Shown here piece after piece: positions 11,076 through 24,180 of a stretch of 64,000 nt of DNA. Position numbers and translations under genes: made by a program. Every line of letters starts with the position of its first letter. Within the stretch, counting starts at the first letter, position 1. The stretch is taken from NCBI RefSeq assembly GCF_000801105.2, contig NC_079512.1, positions 33,869,848 through 33,933,847 on the forward strand, written 5' to 3'. This stretch comes from Raphanus sativus. Taxonomy: Eukaryota; Streptophyta; Magnoliopsida; Brassicales; Brassicaceae. The notes under the pieces are model-generated. The model saw only the letters and a program-made list of their open reading frames with translations, did no database searches and was not told where the DNA came from.

Positions 11076-12527
11076 CAAAGGTTTGTCTCAGCCGTCGTCG
11101 TTGACGGCTGTAGATGGATGCATATGACCCGCCACCCTGATTTGTTAAGTTTTTGTAAATCTATACCATTAAGCGCTCTGTCTCTAACCAGACTTTTTCA
11201 TTTTTTTTTTTTAAGTAATACAGTGAATGTCAGTAGGTAAAGTTGCAATTTTGGAATGTAATGATGCGTAACGGTTGATTTCATTAATTCCACAGTTTTT
11301 TTTTGTTTTTTTTTTCTATAACGTCTCAGATTTTTTTTTCTTATTTGCTATGAATGATATGAAATATTCTACCAATTTCAAAATAATTACATAAACAAAT
11401 TCATTCATGAAATAAATTGAATGAATTGCATTCCATTTTTTACTGTATTCAATTCCTATAGTTTTACTTATTTTGTTTCGTTAATTTCATTTTAATTTAC
11501 CAACTACAGTCTAAAAGTACTTTTGGTATTCAAGTCAACAAATATTAAAAGACATTTTCGAATCAGTCTCTCAAAAGCCATGTATGACTTTTTGGATATC
11601 AGTTGATTTGGATCAGATTTTTATCCGATTTAGCTCTATTCTAGTTTTATATTCTCCGTTTCACAAAAAGGTTAATTTAACAATTTTTATATAAAATTAA
11701 AATTTTATAATTTCAATATTATTTATATTTAAATTAATTTTAATATTAATTACTAACAACATTGATTTTTCTAAATAATTTGTTAATCTCAAATATTATT
11801 GATCAAATAAATGTACCTAAAAAATATTTTAATATATGCTGTCAAAATAACAGTCCTTGTAAAACCAGAAAGAGTATATGTTTAGATTAAGTTATTTATT
11901 AACCCAAAAATTTTAAATTATGCTGGATTATTTTTAAGGTCAGACCACAATAAGTATGATACTGATTTACAAACTTTAATTTTATAAATAAAATTAGTGT
12001 TTTGGTTTTATCTTTACTTTTCTTTAATCAGAATCGTAACAAAAATGAAAAATATAAGGGATAGAAGCTTATAATTTGGTTGTGTGATACAACATGAACG
12101 CCATGGCTAAGCCAAGTATGGCTACCCGTCACTTAAAAACGCAGATAACTCCTAATTTTTGGCTCTAGTATTTGATCAACACTGTCCAACTACACGATGA
12201 ATAACCACCAGCTACATAGTTGGCAGTGTCCATAAAACATTTACATAACAAGAAAAAACATGTTCCCTCTTCATTTGTTTCTAAAAAGCAATCCGCTTTC
12301 ATATCTCATTTGGACAAAGCACAAGCTTCCATAACAGACAAGAAAAAGAAACGGGCGTTCTAACACTAATTTTTGGAAACTAATAAAGGATTTGTTAACT
12401 CAGACCAAAAAGTCAGAGAAATAGATAGATTATAGATTCTGGATTTGTTGCGTTACACAAACAAAACTAAAGCCAAAACAAAAACAAAACTTGTCTTTCA
12501 ATAATCAAAGCGATAACAAGTGCTCTT
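11076..12527. other. Intergenic region lacking the expected FtsJ methyltransferase gene
   Basis: About 1.45 kb between QC and eS10. It is very AT-rich, with a Mariner-like MITE remnant near 11650-11876. In Arabidopsis an FtsJ-like rRNA methyltransferase gene (At4g25730, recalled) lies between these two; I found no coding remnant of it. Confidence 0.45.
11650..11876. mobile_element. Mariner/Stowaway-like MITE remnant
   Basis: The left end reads TTCTCCGTTTCACAAAAAGG, and the reverse complement of the right end reads about ACTCTTTCTGGTTTTACAAG; together they form an imperfect terminal inverted repeat of the CTCCCTCCGTTTCA type. The ends are next to TA dinucleotides. The interior is about 230 bp and almost pure A/T. 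Decayed, no coding capacity. Confidence 0.5.
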
Positions 12528-13691
<1,164 letters not shown>

Positions 13692-13776
13692 CTTGTTGGT
13701 TGAGCTTTAACTGCAAAAGAGGCACAAAGCTTCTTTCTATGGTCAAAAGAGGCACAAAGCTATAGCACTGTGAAAC

Positions 13777-13835
13777 TAGGGTTTCTAGTGGATAAAAGAC
13801 TGTTATACATTACGTACCTGGGCTTTAAGTGGGCC
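13777..13835 (-). promoter_or_regulatory. Telo-box and site II motifs in the eS10 promoter
   Basis: About 90-145 bp upstream of the eS10 ATG. On the minus strand, AAACCCTA (telo-box) is at 13784-13777, and two site II-type cores lie at 13819-13824 (TGGGCT on +) and 13830-13835 (TGGGCC on +). In Arabidopsis, paired telo-box and site II elements typify promoters of ribosomal protein genes in dividing cells (TCP-bound site II). Motifs are seen directly; function is inferred. Confidence 0.6.
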
Positions 13836-14290
13836 GCGAATTGTGATAATTGTTTGTCTCCAGTGCTGGCCTTTTTGAGGTGTGTTATGAAGTCCACACT
13901 AAATGTGAACAGAGAGGAGACCTATAGGATTAAACATGTAACCTTAAGGATGATTTGGGAAATCGATGTTCAACAAATTGCCAGCCAGCAACTACAGATT
14001 AGGCAGATTATCCGGAGTCTTGACAGAGATCAGAGGTTGCCAAATTTTTGTTTATTTTTGTATAATATATATTTATATCATTTATTTTAATTTTTAAGTA
14101 ATTAAAAATTATTTTGATGAAAATGTAAAATTTATATAAAAAAGAAATCAGAAAATTTTGTAAATTATACTAGTATCGTTATTTAAAGTGGATTTATGCC
14201 AACTTGAGCTGTTTAAATAGAATTTTAAAAAGTTTTGTTTTGGCTATGAATCGATTTATTCATTTATTGATTAAGCAAACATCCCGTTTA
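13836..14290. other. Intergenic region, no gene recognised
   Basis: About 455 bp of AT-rich sequence between the eS10 promoter and the hairpin element. One 106-codon ORF (13770-14090) overlaps the promoter motifs and has no recognisable domain. Confidence 0.35.
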
Positions 14291-14604
14291 GGGCATCTCC
14301 AATGGAACACAAAAATTTACTCTATAATTCACTATAAAATAGAGTAACTCTATTATGGAGTTGGATTTGATCCAATGGTTCACTCTATAATAGAGTTACT
14401 TTATAAATAGAGTGAATTATAAAGTAATGTTGTTTTTTCACTCTATATTTGGAGTGAAAAAGCAACATTACTCTATAATTCACTCTATTTATAGAGTAAC
14501 TCTATTATAGAGTGAACCATTGGAGCAAATCCAATTCTATAATAGAGTTACTCTATTTTAGAGTAAATTATAGAGTAAGTGTTTGTGTTCCATTGGAGAT
14601 GGTC
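14291..14604. mobile_element. Fold-back MITE (about 314 bp near-perfect hairpin)
   Basis: Almost the whole element is an inverted repeat. The left end GGGCATCTCCAATGGAACAC pairs with the right end GTGTTCCATTGGAGATGGTC, and the arms consist of alternating units such as CTCTATAATTCACTCTA and GAGTAACTCTATTATAGAG, folding around about 14440-14450. It has no coding capacity. The GCATCTCCAATGG terminus is common in Brassicaceae MITEs. The target duplication is unclear (TTA left, TTG right, possibly a mutated 3-bp TSD). A transcript across it would be a dsRNA hairpin. Confidence 0.75.
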
Positions 14605-16014
14605 TTGGACCAATTTTTATAAATTGTGAGAAATAGAATGAAGTGTATACACTAAATTTTAGACGTGTGCTATTGATTTGATTTTTTTTCTTTCAGTATG
14701 TACTATTTTTTACGTGATACATAACATATGTTTACGTAAGTCAATACTCTATTGCTACAAAAGAAATTTTAAGCCTTAATTAGGCCTCAACAAGTCGTGT
14801 TGTTACCTCAATCACAGACGGTCAGCAGTACCAATCCCGATAGTGTGCTAATTAACCTGGCTTTGATTCACAGAGTCACGCTAAGGAACACAATAGATGA
14901 GGGAGTATGTGAAGTAAATGTAAATGGAAACCTAAAATTTGGCATCATCTCAAGAAAAAGCAATAGCTTGCTTGTTTCCCAAGTTTCTTAAGAAACCAGA
15001 TATCACGTCCCCAACACATGTACCCTATTCTTGAATCGAATTCAAGCTCCCCAACTCCAAGTTCAAAGCATGAGACACCTCTGCCCTTTGAGTTCAAGTT
15101 TTGTTTTGTTAGCCTCATAAAACTAGTAATAAATAAAGGATTCGAGTTGTGATCTAGTCAGAAAACCAGCTTGGCGCAGACAAAAATTGTTGTTAAACAA
15201 AATGAGATTCAGAGAAATTAGTTCACGGACGACCAATGAAACATGCATGCCCGTGAACTCATGAATACAAACGAGAAAGCAGCCTTTTGTATGTCAACTT
15301 GACCATATAATAAATTATTCGTCTTTCATTTTTGTCAACATCACGAATTCCTCCCTTGTTAACCAATACGTCCTTTACTGACCAAAAACAAAATAGCTCA
15401 GTTTTTCTTTTTGATAGCTGGGGGCATAAGTTGATTGTCCCAATATTAAGTCTAGGATCTGAAACAGTTATAGATGAGAATTAACATTAGATAAAGATAC
15501 GTAAACTAAATTAGAACAATGTCAGCAGTAAACTAAAGCAAAATAGCTGAATGGAGGTCAAGATCTAATGTCCAAATCAAAACCTAATAAGTGTCGTTTT
15601 GTACATACTCTAAGAACAATAAACTAGTGTTGCTTTTCAGAGAAAATGACGATCATGTGGACCCGTGACGATCTCTTTTTTTTTGTCCAAGCTACAATAT
15701 ACATGAACATGGCTCTCCCCATCTCTTAATCCAATTGATTCTCTCTATTATTCCTTTCCCCAACGTAAGCCTCCCTCTCTCTCTCTCATATATGATTGAT
15801 ACCATCATTATTGAAGTGGTTAATGAGTCAATCACACTCGTGACATTAGGCGGAGCTCTTGGTATTCATATCTTTACTATGTAATCCAGAGATTGTTACT
15901 TGTTTTACAAACACATATATAACAGGTTAATGAACAAAACGAAAGAGAAAACTGTAGATAATGGAATTTACGGTTTAACCATTCCATCAATAAATTGCTT
16001 CTTGTGTGTATGTA
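14605..16014. other. Intergenic region, no gene recognised
   Basis: About 1.4 kb. It contains a 64-codon ORF (14797-14991, +) without a recognisable domain and a CT-rich microsatellite near 15765-15786. I saw no transposon termini. Confidence 0.35.
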
Positions 16015-16616
16015 CAGTGGCGGACCCACTTGAGAGGAAGGGGTGTCACATGACACACCTTAAATATGGATAAATCTCAGTTTTGTATGGATGAACAATG
16101 AAATATCACTAGATTTGTTGGTAAAGTACTCTAGATGACACCCCTAAACCCAGTTTCAAATCCCACAGTTGACACTTTATACTTTTTTTCAGTGTTTTAA
16201 AAAGCGGTTTAGGCGGCCGCCTAGGCGACGCTTAGGCGCTAGGCATTATAGGACCGTGGCGATTACTCTTTAAACCGCCTAGATAATTACAATATTATAA
16301 TAATAAATAATATATAATTTTTATTCATAAATTATAATAATTAATATATTTTAATATATATTCTTATGAATATAATTTTTATCATATATAAATAATAGTT
16401 TTTACTATTATTAAGTATAAAACATTACATATATTTAATATATTGTTATAATTTATAAACGCCTAAACCGCTTAACTAATAATCTAGGCGTCCGCTTAGT
16501 CGTTCTAGGCGCTAGGCGTTAGGTCGCCGCCCGATTAGCGCCTAGCGATTTCTTGAACACTGCTTTTTTTTCATGGTTTGACCCAGGTAAAAACTAATCC
16601 TGGGTCCTATACATAC
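16015..16616. mobile_element. Old hAT-like MITE interrupted by a second hAT element
   Basis: The left end CAGTGGCGGACCCAC is the same terminus found at the right end of the element at 19415-19643. Its interior contains GACACCCCTAAACCCAG followed by GTTTCAAATCCC (16153-16164), mirrored in the 19415 copy. The copy is split by the 16190-16562 element; beyond it, ACTAATCCTGGGTCC near 16594-16608 resembles the decayed other terminus. The right boundary and the 8-bp TSD (TGTATGTA left, AGTATGTA right) are approximate. Confidence 0.5.
16190..16562. mobile_element. hAT MITE (373 bp) with 8-bp TSD, nested
   Basis: Flanked by perfect 8-bp duplications CTTTTTTT (16182-16189 and 16563-16570). Terminal inverted repeats: left CAGTGTTTTAAAAAGCGGTT, right (reverse complement) CAGTGTTCAAGAAATCGCTA, followed by subterminal arrays of GGCG/TAGGCG motifs on both sides. 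The middle is AT-rich and non-coding. The CAG terminus and 8-bp TSD are diagnostic of hAT. It inserted into the older hAT-like element starting at 16015. Confidence 0.8.
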
Positions 16617-16699
16617 AGTATGTATACCATGGAGTTTGAAGAAACAAGAAAAACCTTACAGATATTAAGCAAAAAAAAAAAAGATAATAATAGAAAAAA

Positions 16700-18430
16700 T
16701 CATCTCCTGGAACTCGAAACCCTTTTGAGGAGAACAAGAAAACACAAAACACGATATAATACGAAGAACCCTAACAACACATAAACATTAGTCCACCTCT
16801 GTCTCTCATCAAGCCCTTTCTTGTCTAACACGTCACCTCCAGTAGCCAAGCACGCTTTCACGTCGCCTTCCCCAAACCAGACAAGGCATTTATTGGCCAG
16901 GCAAGAGTACTCATTTATCAGAAGCGAGTCCAACGCATACTTATACATCGAAAAGAAGTACATGAACAACCAATACTTAGGTAGACTCTCTTTAGAGATG
17001 AAGTAGCCAGAGAACAAGAAGAAAGCCGCGAGAAGAATGGTCACTGACGATGTTCCAGCGATATAGTTAGGCGCTAGAGAGCTCAAGAAAAGCACAAAGG
17101 AGTTTGCCATTAAGACAATGATCCATATCACGAGGACAAAGTAGGCAAAAGCTTGCCATGAAAGGCAGAGACCTACAAGGAAGTAAAGCGAGACAGAGTA
17201 GATGATTGCGATGAGGAGCAAGTAAGGCAAGAAGACCAATGTGTTTGCGAGAATGTGAGAGGAGAGTCTGTAGAGTCCACTCGATGTTTCTCTGAGAAGA
17301 ATGGGTCTCTCATCGATGAATATTGGTAGGGTTTGTGTGGTTGATGATAAGAGGAACGTGAGGGTGAATGCAAAAAGACCGAACCGCTTCTCGATGCCTG
17401 CCTTGCCAGTTCCAATGTTGAGGTAGATAGTGCCTAAGACAAGACCTACTACAAGAGCTTCTAAGATGTTGGTAAGAAGCAACTGCCTTGTACGGTATAT
17501 GATCTTCCAGAATCGTCTAGAAAGTAGGGTTACTTCAGTGATCCTGGAGCTTCTATATCTCTGTTTTGTGTTCTGCTTTTGACTTTCGTTAGGGCAGTGT
17601 TCATGGAGAACAATGTCGGTAGTATTCTCGTACGGATCATGAAGGTCTTGAAGTATCTCCATAGCGTACTCAAGAGAGTTCAGCTGAGGTGGAACCGTGA
17701 ATCCCTTGGAGAGCAAGAAAGCTTCGAGCAAATCAAGCCTTCCGTGGTATACAACGCTTCCTTTGGAAAGAAGCAACAAGCGGTCGATGAGAAACAGAAT
17801 CTTGAAGCTAGGTTGATGTATGGACAAGATCACGGTCCTTTGTCTTGACGTAGCAACGGACTTGAGGATCTGAACAACGTCGAAAGCAGATTTACTGTCT
17901 AAACCGGAGGTGGGTTCGTCGAGGAGTAAGAATCCAGGATCGTGGAGAAGACTTAGACCAATAGAAACCCTTCTCCGTTCACCACCGGATAGGCCTTGAC
18001 CGAGTCTTGTATGTGCAAGATGCGTTAGGTTAAGTTCTTGTAGGAGAGAAGCAACGGCACTGGAGGTTTCTGATGGGGTTTTTGAGAGCAATAGGGAGGC
18101 GGAGAAAGTGAAAGTCTCGGAGACGGTGAGGAGAGGGAAGAAGGCGTCGTGTTGAGGAACGTAGGAAGAGATTTTGCGGTAAGAAGAAGGGTTAATGGGA
18201 AGAGAGTTGACGAGGATTGAGCCTGAGGTTGGGGAGGTTCTTGCGGCTAGGATGTCGAGAAGAGTTGATTTTCCAGCACCGCTAGGGCCAACGATGGCGA
18301 GGATTTGGGAAGGATGAGAGGTGAGGGAGATGTTGCGGAGGATGTAAGAAGGTGGCTCTGCCGTTGGGAAGAGCGGTGGAAGTGGTTTGGTGTAGGAGAT
18401 GGAAGAGGTGGTCAGAGTATTTGATTCCAT
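16700..18430 (-). CDS. ABCG4: ABC transporter G family half-transporter, ABCG4-type (576 aa)
   Basis: White-brown-complex half transporter at the plasma membrane; must dimerise to work, substrate not established. Intronless. The N-terminal nucleotide-binding domain has Walker A GPSGAGKST (about residue 49), signature LSGGERRRVSIG, Walker B LLLDEPTSGLD and H-loop LSIHQPS. The C-terminal half has about six membrane segments with FIDERPILLRETSSGLYR and LFSGYFISKESLPKYW, typical ABCG sequences. I chose the ATG at 18430 (MESNTLTTSSISY) because the Arabidopsis protein starts there in my memory; the frame is open 37 codons farther upstream to 18541, but that extension looks like 5' leader. Matches At4g25750. 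The nested hAT elements lie about 84 bp beyond its stop codon. Confidence 0.92.
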   Translation of the reverse strand: MESNTLTTSSISYTKPLPPLFPTAEPPSYILRNISLTSHPSQILAIVGPSGAGKSTLLDILAARTSPTSGSILVNSLPINPSSYRKISSYVPQHDAFFPLLTVSETFTFSASLLLSKTPSETSSAVASLLQELNLTHLAHTRLGQGLSGGERRRVSIGLSLLHDPGFLLLDEPTSGLDSKSAFDVVQILKSVATSRQRTVILSIHQPSFKILFLIDRLLLLSKGSVVYHGRLDLLEAFLLSKGFTVPPQLNSLEYAMEILQDLHDPYENTTDIVLHEHCPNESQKQNTKQRYRSSRITEVTLLSRRFWKIIYRTRQLLLTNILEALVVGLVLGTIYLNIGTGKAGIEKRFGLFAFTLTFLLSSTTQTLPIFIDERPILLRETSSGLYRLSSHILANTLVFLPYLLLIAIIYSVSLYFLVGLCLSWQAFAYFVLVIWIIVLMANSFVLFLSSLAPNYIAGTSSVTILLAAFFLFSGYFISKESLPKYWLFMYFFSMYKYALDSLLINEYSCLANKCLVWFGEGDVKACLATGGDVLDKKGLDERQRWTNVYVLLGFFVLYRVLCFLVLLKRVSSSRR

Positions 18431-19314
18431 ATTAGGGGAGAGATGTTTACAAGTTGGAGAATGAAAGAGAGTGTTGTGTAATGAGAATTTATGGATGTTT
18501 GAGTTTGGAATAATTTTTGTATTTTCATATGAAGCTGACAAATATTTTAAGTCTTTTTGTCTGTTTGCGTTGAACTATTGTCTTTTGCTGTCATTTATGA
18601 TGTTGTGTTACATTGAACTCATCGAACGTAGTCGTGGCGATGTAACAACGATGCGGTGCCGAGACGAGTAATAATCAGAGAAGAGATCACTAGAGATGGT
18701 TATTCAAATTAAAATGGAGCTATTAATGATAGGAAATCCATATAACTTTCATTTATATAAAGAAGCATGGTTACAGACTACAGTTACATTTAAACCTTCT
18801 TTTTCGGTTATATACACATTTGATAAACATGTAAAGATAAACAAAATGTGTTTGTCATAGTGAATATTGTTGAGGAAATTATGAGAGGGAGAATCTAAAG
18901 GCAATGCAGGTAAAGGTCACGGGTTTTTCTATGACTATCTCTCTCTCTCGTGCCTTTGTGTTATTAGTACACAGGAAAATTTCACATCACGTAGTTGATT
19001 TCCCAAACCACTCTACAATACTGTATTATACTTAATGATGTGAAGGGATTAATTCGTATAAGACGAAATGCTGTATGGGAAACTAAGACCAAATGGTTCT
19101 AGTTTCGTTAAAATTATGAAGAATTTGCTGTATGAGCCGAGAGTCCGGGACCATGGAAAGAACCCACCGACACCAACTATTTCCCATGTGGCCAATTTAG
19201 TTTTTCTGCTTGCTTAGAGGATTAGTATAGATTTCTTTTCTTTGTTGAAAAAAATAATTGCAAATAACACAATTTTATGTGTTTAACGTGAGGTTAGTAT
19301 AAATAATTTCATTA
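18431..19314. other. ABCG4 upstream region
   Basis: About 880 bp between the ABCG4 start and a Helitron. It is AT-rich with no recognisable ORF and should contain the ABCG4 leader and promoter. No TATA box can be assigned with confidence. Confidence 0.35.
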
Positions 19315-20798
19315 CTAGACCATGACCCGCCTGACCAGGCGGGTGTTTATTTAATTTTTTAATTTTTGATTTACACTAAATGATATATTTGTTAATAGTT
19401 ACTTGTGATACATTCAGAGGCGTATCTACTATAGGATTAGGGGTTTAGTTGACACATGCTTAGTTATGAAATAATTGGTTTTGCATAGGAAGCCAAAAAG
19501 AATCAGCAGCTAAAATGATATTAGTGTATGTATTGACACACCTAAATCTGGGTTCACATCTCTAAATTATACTTTTGTTATCATATTTTTAAAATTTTAT
19601 ATATCATGACACATGTAAAAAAAAATTGATGGGTCCGCCACTGGATACATTGAGTTCTTTTTGAATTTTAAAAAAACAATCAAATCTGTGAAAAATATTT
19701 TTTATTATAAAGAAAGCTTAAAGTGAACAATGATAGATTATATATGAAATATATAAATCAATTTAGTTAATTTAAAATACATTGAAATAATTGACTTTGA
19801 ATCATATATAAATCAATTTAATCGGCTCATTGTTATTACATTTTTTGTTAGGGCCAGTGTTTTAGATCAAATTAAGTTGGTCTAGTGGCTCATGACTCCT
19901 CTCTCTTATCCTAACCGACAATTTTGTTTTGTAACCGTTCGGTGTTTAGAAAAAAATTGTGAAGAATGAAAAAAATAAATATCTCGATTTTCGGTGTTCT
20001 CCCATGGCGATGACGATTTCAAAACTCATTAATCGATGGTCTAATGTTTGATACTTGTGAATCTGATGTTTTTTCTTTACGAATCAAAGTATGGAGTAAT
20101 TAAATCTCTTTTGAAATAATTGGTTTATTTTTCATTCTGTTTCAAAGTATATTGTTTGCATGTCTAGTTACACCTAGTTAATTAATAAATGTCCATAACA
20201 TTTATAAAGCAAATCAATTGTTTCCTAAAAATAATGTAGTTAGCAAGAATATAGGCAATTTCCTCATTCTTAACTATGTATTAATCTTATATTTAATATT
20301 GAGTACTCTGCAAGTTCAGTTAAACAGATTTTACTGGGAAAAAACATAGATAATTTATTCATACAATAATTTTTTAGATTTATTGAGACCTAACTCTATG
20401 TGAGGTGAATAAACATTGGTTTAGATGAAAAGGGAAATTCAATTTTATCTTGAAATTATTTTAATAGAGAATGGAAGTTAAATTTTATTTTACGACAATA
20501 ATAATTTCGAAATTAATATCCTAGATTTTTTTTGATAACAAATAAATAATTTTGAAATTTATTTAATACAAAAAGTTAAATTTTGTTTTAGGACAACACA
20601 TTAACTAAACTGAAAAAGACAAACATTAAAATAGAGACTATCTATAAATAAAGAAAGTAATAAAGACACATTTAATAAACTGGTTAAGACAATCATTTTT
20701 TTAGGAATGTTATTAATAGGGTCAGTGGCATGTAAGTGTAATTAACATTGAAAGCTCAGGAACATTTTATAAATGTACTTCTCTTTTAATAATAGAGA
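19315..20798 (-). mobile_element. Helitron (1484 bp, non-coding)
   Basis: Minus-strand Helitron. The 3' terminus (left boundary) is CTAG at 19315-19318, preceded, on the element strand, by a hairpin with arms ACCCGCCTG/CAGGCGGGT, and flanked by the expected A/T. The 5' terminus at 20798 reads TCTCTATTATTAAAAGAG on the element strand, the standard TC start of Brassicaceae Helitrons, flanked by T on +. There are no target duplications, as expected. The interior is AT-rich with no coding capacity and contains a nested hAT element (19415-19643). Confidence 0.8.
19407..19651. mobile_element. hAT MITE (229 bp) nested in Helitron, 8-bp TSD
   Basis: Element 19415-19643 is flanked by perfect 8-bp TSDs GATACATT (19407-19414 and 19644-19651). 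The left terminus is CAGAGGCGTATCTACTATAG, and the right terminus read in reverse complement is CAGTGGCGGACCCATC. The inverted repeat is imperfect but the CAG ends and 8-bp TSD are hAT-like. The interior is non-coding and includes GGGTTCACATCTC, resembling a pol III B box. Confidence 0.75.
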
Positions 20799-23700
20799 TT
20801 GGTAACTTATTATACAATGGGTTGTGCTAATCGTGTCAATGTATCATCAGTCTAGATTAAATATGGAAACGCAGGCTGAAGAAAGAAATACAGAACACAC
20901 ATATTTGGGCATTTTTTTTTGTGAAACAAATCTTGTCTATATGTAAGAAAATGCTTCAAACATGTGAGAAGAACAAAAATCTGGTGCAAAACAACAACCG
21001 GGACATGCATAGATTCTATCGGAAATAAATTATATCTTTTATCTGCTTCTATGGTTTCAAATCAAAGAAAGAATCAAAGTATAGACGAACCATGTGTAAA
21101 TGCACTCATAGTCTTTGAACATGCGTAGGGGCCGGACCAGCCTATAAACTCATATTCTGATTGTAACAAAACAATGAAACAATATTCCTCTAACCGATTG
21201 ACCTAGCCGTACTAGGGTGAATAGTGTTATTAGTTATTACCTCAAAACTGAAAAATATCTGAACGGACAAATTCATTAATAATAAAATGAATGTGTGGGT
21301 AAATTACAATGAGCAAAGGCCGAAAATGGCGGAGGATGGACCAGGCCAGGGTGCTGGTCGATAAGGACGTCTCGACTAAAAGCCTAAACACCTTCCAAGG
21401 GTGGGTTCCTACAGCTGCTGGTCCCCGTTCACAATAGTATCGCATTTCCTCTCTCACGAGGAAACACTCTCTTGCTTTACTCCTATTCCCTCTTTATTCC
21501 TCCAACTCTTTTTCTTCTTTTTACAGGTTCTTAATGAATCATGTCATGGTAACGAAAAATAAAACTTACATATCGCTCTGTTTTTGTATCATACTCTTTG
21601 TTTCTTCTCGCCGACGTGTTATTCCTTTTACATAGTATACAATTTTAACATACACTTGTGTAACTAACTCCCACGGACGTTTATTAGTTGAAACATCTGA
21701 TATTGTTCTTACATATATAACCTAAATATATGTACATTGCTATATATTTGACTTGATGGCATTAATATGTTCTTGTCGCATGAGCAAGCAGATTTGATGA
21801 ATAAGTACCACATTACCATTTTATGGCAAGTGTATGTCACCCAAAAGGTAGAAGTATTTACTAATACGAATAACACACAGATTATCATTTTTCTAATAAA
21901 CATAGTTCTGCACATGTATAACAATCGCCACAGCTATTGTTCTTTAATCTGTTAAAGTTTCTTTTTTTCATCAATTAAAGTTTTTTTTTTGAAACACCAT
22001 CTATTAAAGTTAAAAGAAGAATTTGAGATATTTTCTTTTCATAGACCTTATTTTTATTGCCATATCTTCTCTTTTTTTTTTTTAGAGTAAATCTTGATTA
22101 TTCTATAGTAACTAAAAAATATTCTTTCTAGGCGTTCGAATTTAAAAGTAACTAGTGGGGGGCATGCAATAATTAAATTTCTTGCATTCTATAGGTCTCG
22201 AATCATCATAGCTCCATAAAGATAGATGCTCTCTAATGGCATATAGTATATTAGTAACAAGTGATGATACTCTTATCCATTTCAGTTAGATACATTTTCA
22301 AATCCACTAATCTGTTTTTTAGAAGTTACCTTAGAACACCCACACTGATATAGTTTTCACTTTTCAGTAAGGTTAAAATCTCAACAATATATTATCATTA
22401 TTTAGTTATTTAATTAAATTTTGGTTCTTAACTAAAATTGAACCGTTGATTTTCTAACATCTCAAAATACTTCATTTAAAAAAGTTCATTTGTCTCTCCA
22501 ATTAAGAAGAAAAAGGAGAAAACATGTATATTAATTGTTTCCTTTGTTTTAATAAACTAGGCGAGCGGATCTCACATTCATATCCCATGTATATTTATTT
22601 ACAATGTTAATGAGGATAACACATACATACATTTCTAGAGTTATTTCCTCATCCTCATCATGTTTCTTGACATTTGATATTCAGACGCATCATAGTGTTT
22701 GTGCCTTGTCCCATTGATTGACAACGTTTAACAAAGTTTTAGAAGTGGTTAACTCTATTACAATAATCCCTATGTCAAATGACTTCACATTCACTCGTTT
22801 TGTTAGCGAACTTAGAAATAGACATACAAATGAAGCGTTGTTTATTTATTTATTTGGTTAGAAATAGTCATCGATGTTACTACTTTTGTTAACGCCCGCT
22901 AAAATGTGTGTAAATACAAGAACGATGGGGCGTCTTTACATTAACCTGAGACTAAAGTAAAGAATGCAAGTGTTCTGATTTGTTGAGAATCACAAAAAGA
23001 GGTATTCTCGTTGTTCACCACGAAAAGACCTGAAGCACCCATCACTTTCAAATAAACTGATTCTGATTGGTCTAAACCACTATAGCAGGATAATTACCGG
23101 AAGAAATAGAAACTTGAATCGGTGATTACTTCCATTTATTGATTTGTTCGAGAACTAATGGACTTCTAGGTCTAAATATGATTCCTCAAGATTCATGCAT
23201 AAACTCAAATCAAATCCTGGAACGTTGATACAGTACTACATACTTGTTAACTTGTGTAGGTTCAGTTCCAATCGTAAAGGAAACTAAACTATAAATACCT
23301 TTACATTAAACTATTAAATTCTATAGGTTTTGGTTTTATAACTAAAGATAATCTTCTAAATTACAAAGTTAATATATATTTTAGACAAAGTATCATTCAA
23401 CTTATGTATTCCATCTCCACCACAACTTTTGTTGTGTATGTGCGTGTATATGCATAATGGTAGACATGAAGATGATGGTTTATCTCAATAGATTAATGTA
23501 AGAGGGGAATTAGGTTGGAATATTATAATGTCTCAAAATTTGTTGGCTTGGATGCTTTAAAAAAGTTGTCTTAGAAATTCCTTTTTACTCTACTTAATGA
23601 TGTATATTTACTAAACATAATAGTAGTGGACACATCAAAGAACAATATAGAAATAGTAATGAATAAATTAAAGAAAATAAGAAGAAAGAATGTGGAAATG

Positions 23701-24180
23701 GAGAAGTGATTGGAAACTAATGGAATATCCGTTTCCTCCTTTAACATGGTGGAAGCTGACTCTAAACCCAACCCTCCATTACTCTACTGATTCTATCATT
23801 TCATTTCACAGCCAGTATATATTCCAAATAGTACTATACAGTTAATGTATGTTACATATATTGTTAAGAATTTCACATTTAAATGTGGTTTGTAATACTA
23901 AATAGAGTAAAATATAAACGATGTATGAATATAATTAAAATCTAAAATATATAAATAATATGCTACAAAAAATGTTAGAGAATATCATATACTACTGTTT
24001 AATTAAGAAAGATAGGTAGATAGGGATAATAGATGAAACGTCATGCACAATCCAATGCGTTAAACAATAATTCCCTTACTATCTTCTATAAATGGCCCTC
24101 ACAACACAATCCTTTCTCCACACCACTTTATTACTTTAAACTAAAAAAAAACATTTCATTTGTTCACTTTGAGAAAACAC
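20799..24180. other. Intergenic region between Helitron and GDU2
   Basis: About 3.4 kb, AT-rich. ORFs of 62-71 codons (21242-21957, 23571-23771) have no recognisable domain. I saw no transposon termini that could be paired. The last 150 bp is the GDU2 core promoter, with a TATA-like CTATAAAT at 24086-24093, 88 bp upstream of the ATG. Confidence 0.4.
24086..24093 (+). promoter_or_regulatory. GDU2 TATA box
   Basis: CTATAAAT lies 88 bp upstream of the chosen GDU2 ATG at 24181, a normal spacing for a plant TATA promoter with a short leader. The assignment is by motif and distance only. Confidence 0.5.

Noticed and set aside
14797..14991. 64-codon ORF on + strand
   Set aside because: No domain and no synteny; probably chance in AT-rich DNA.
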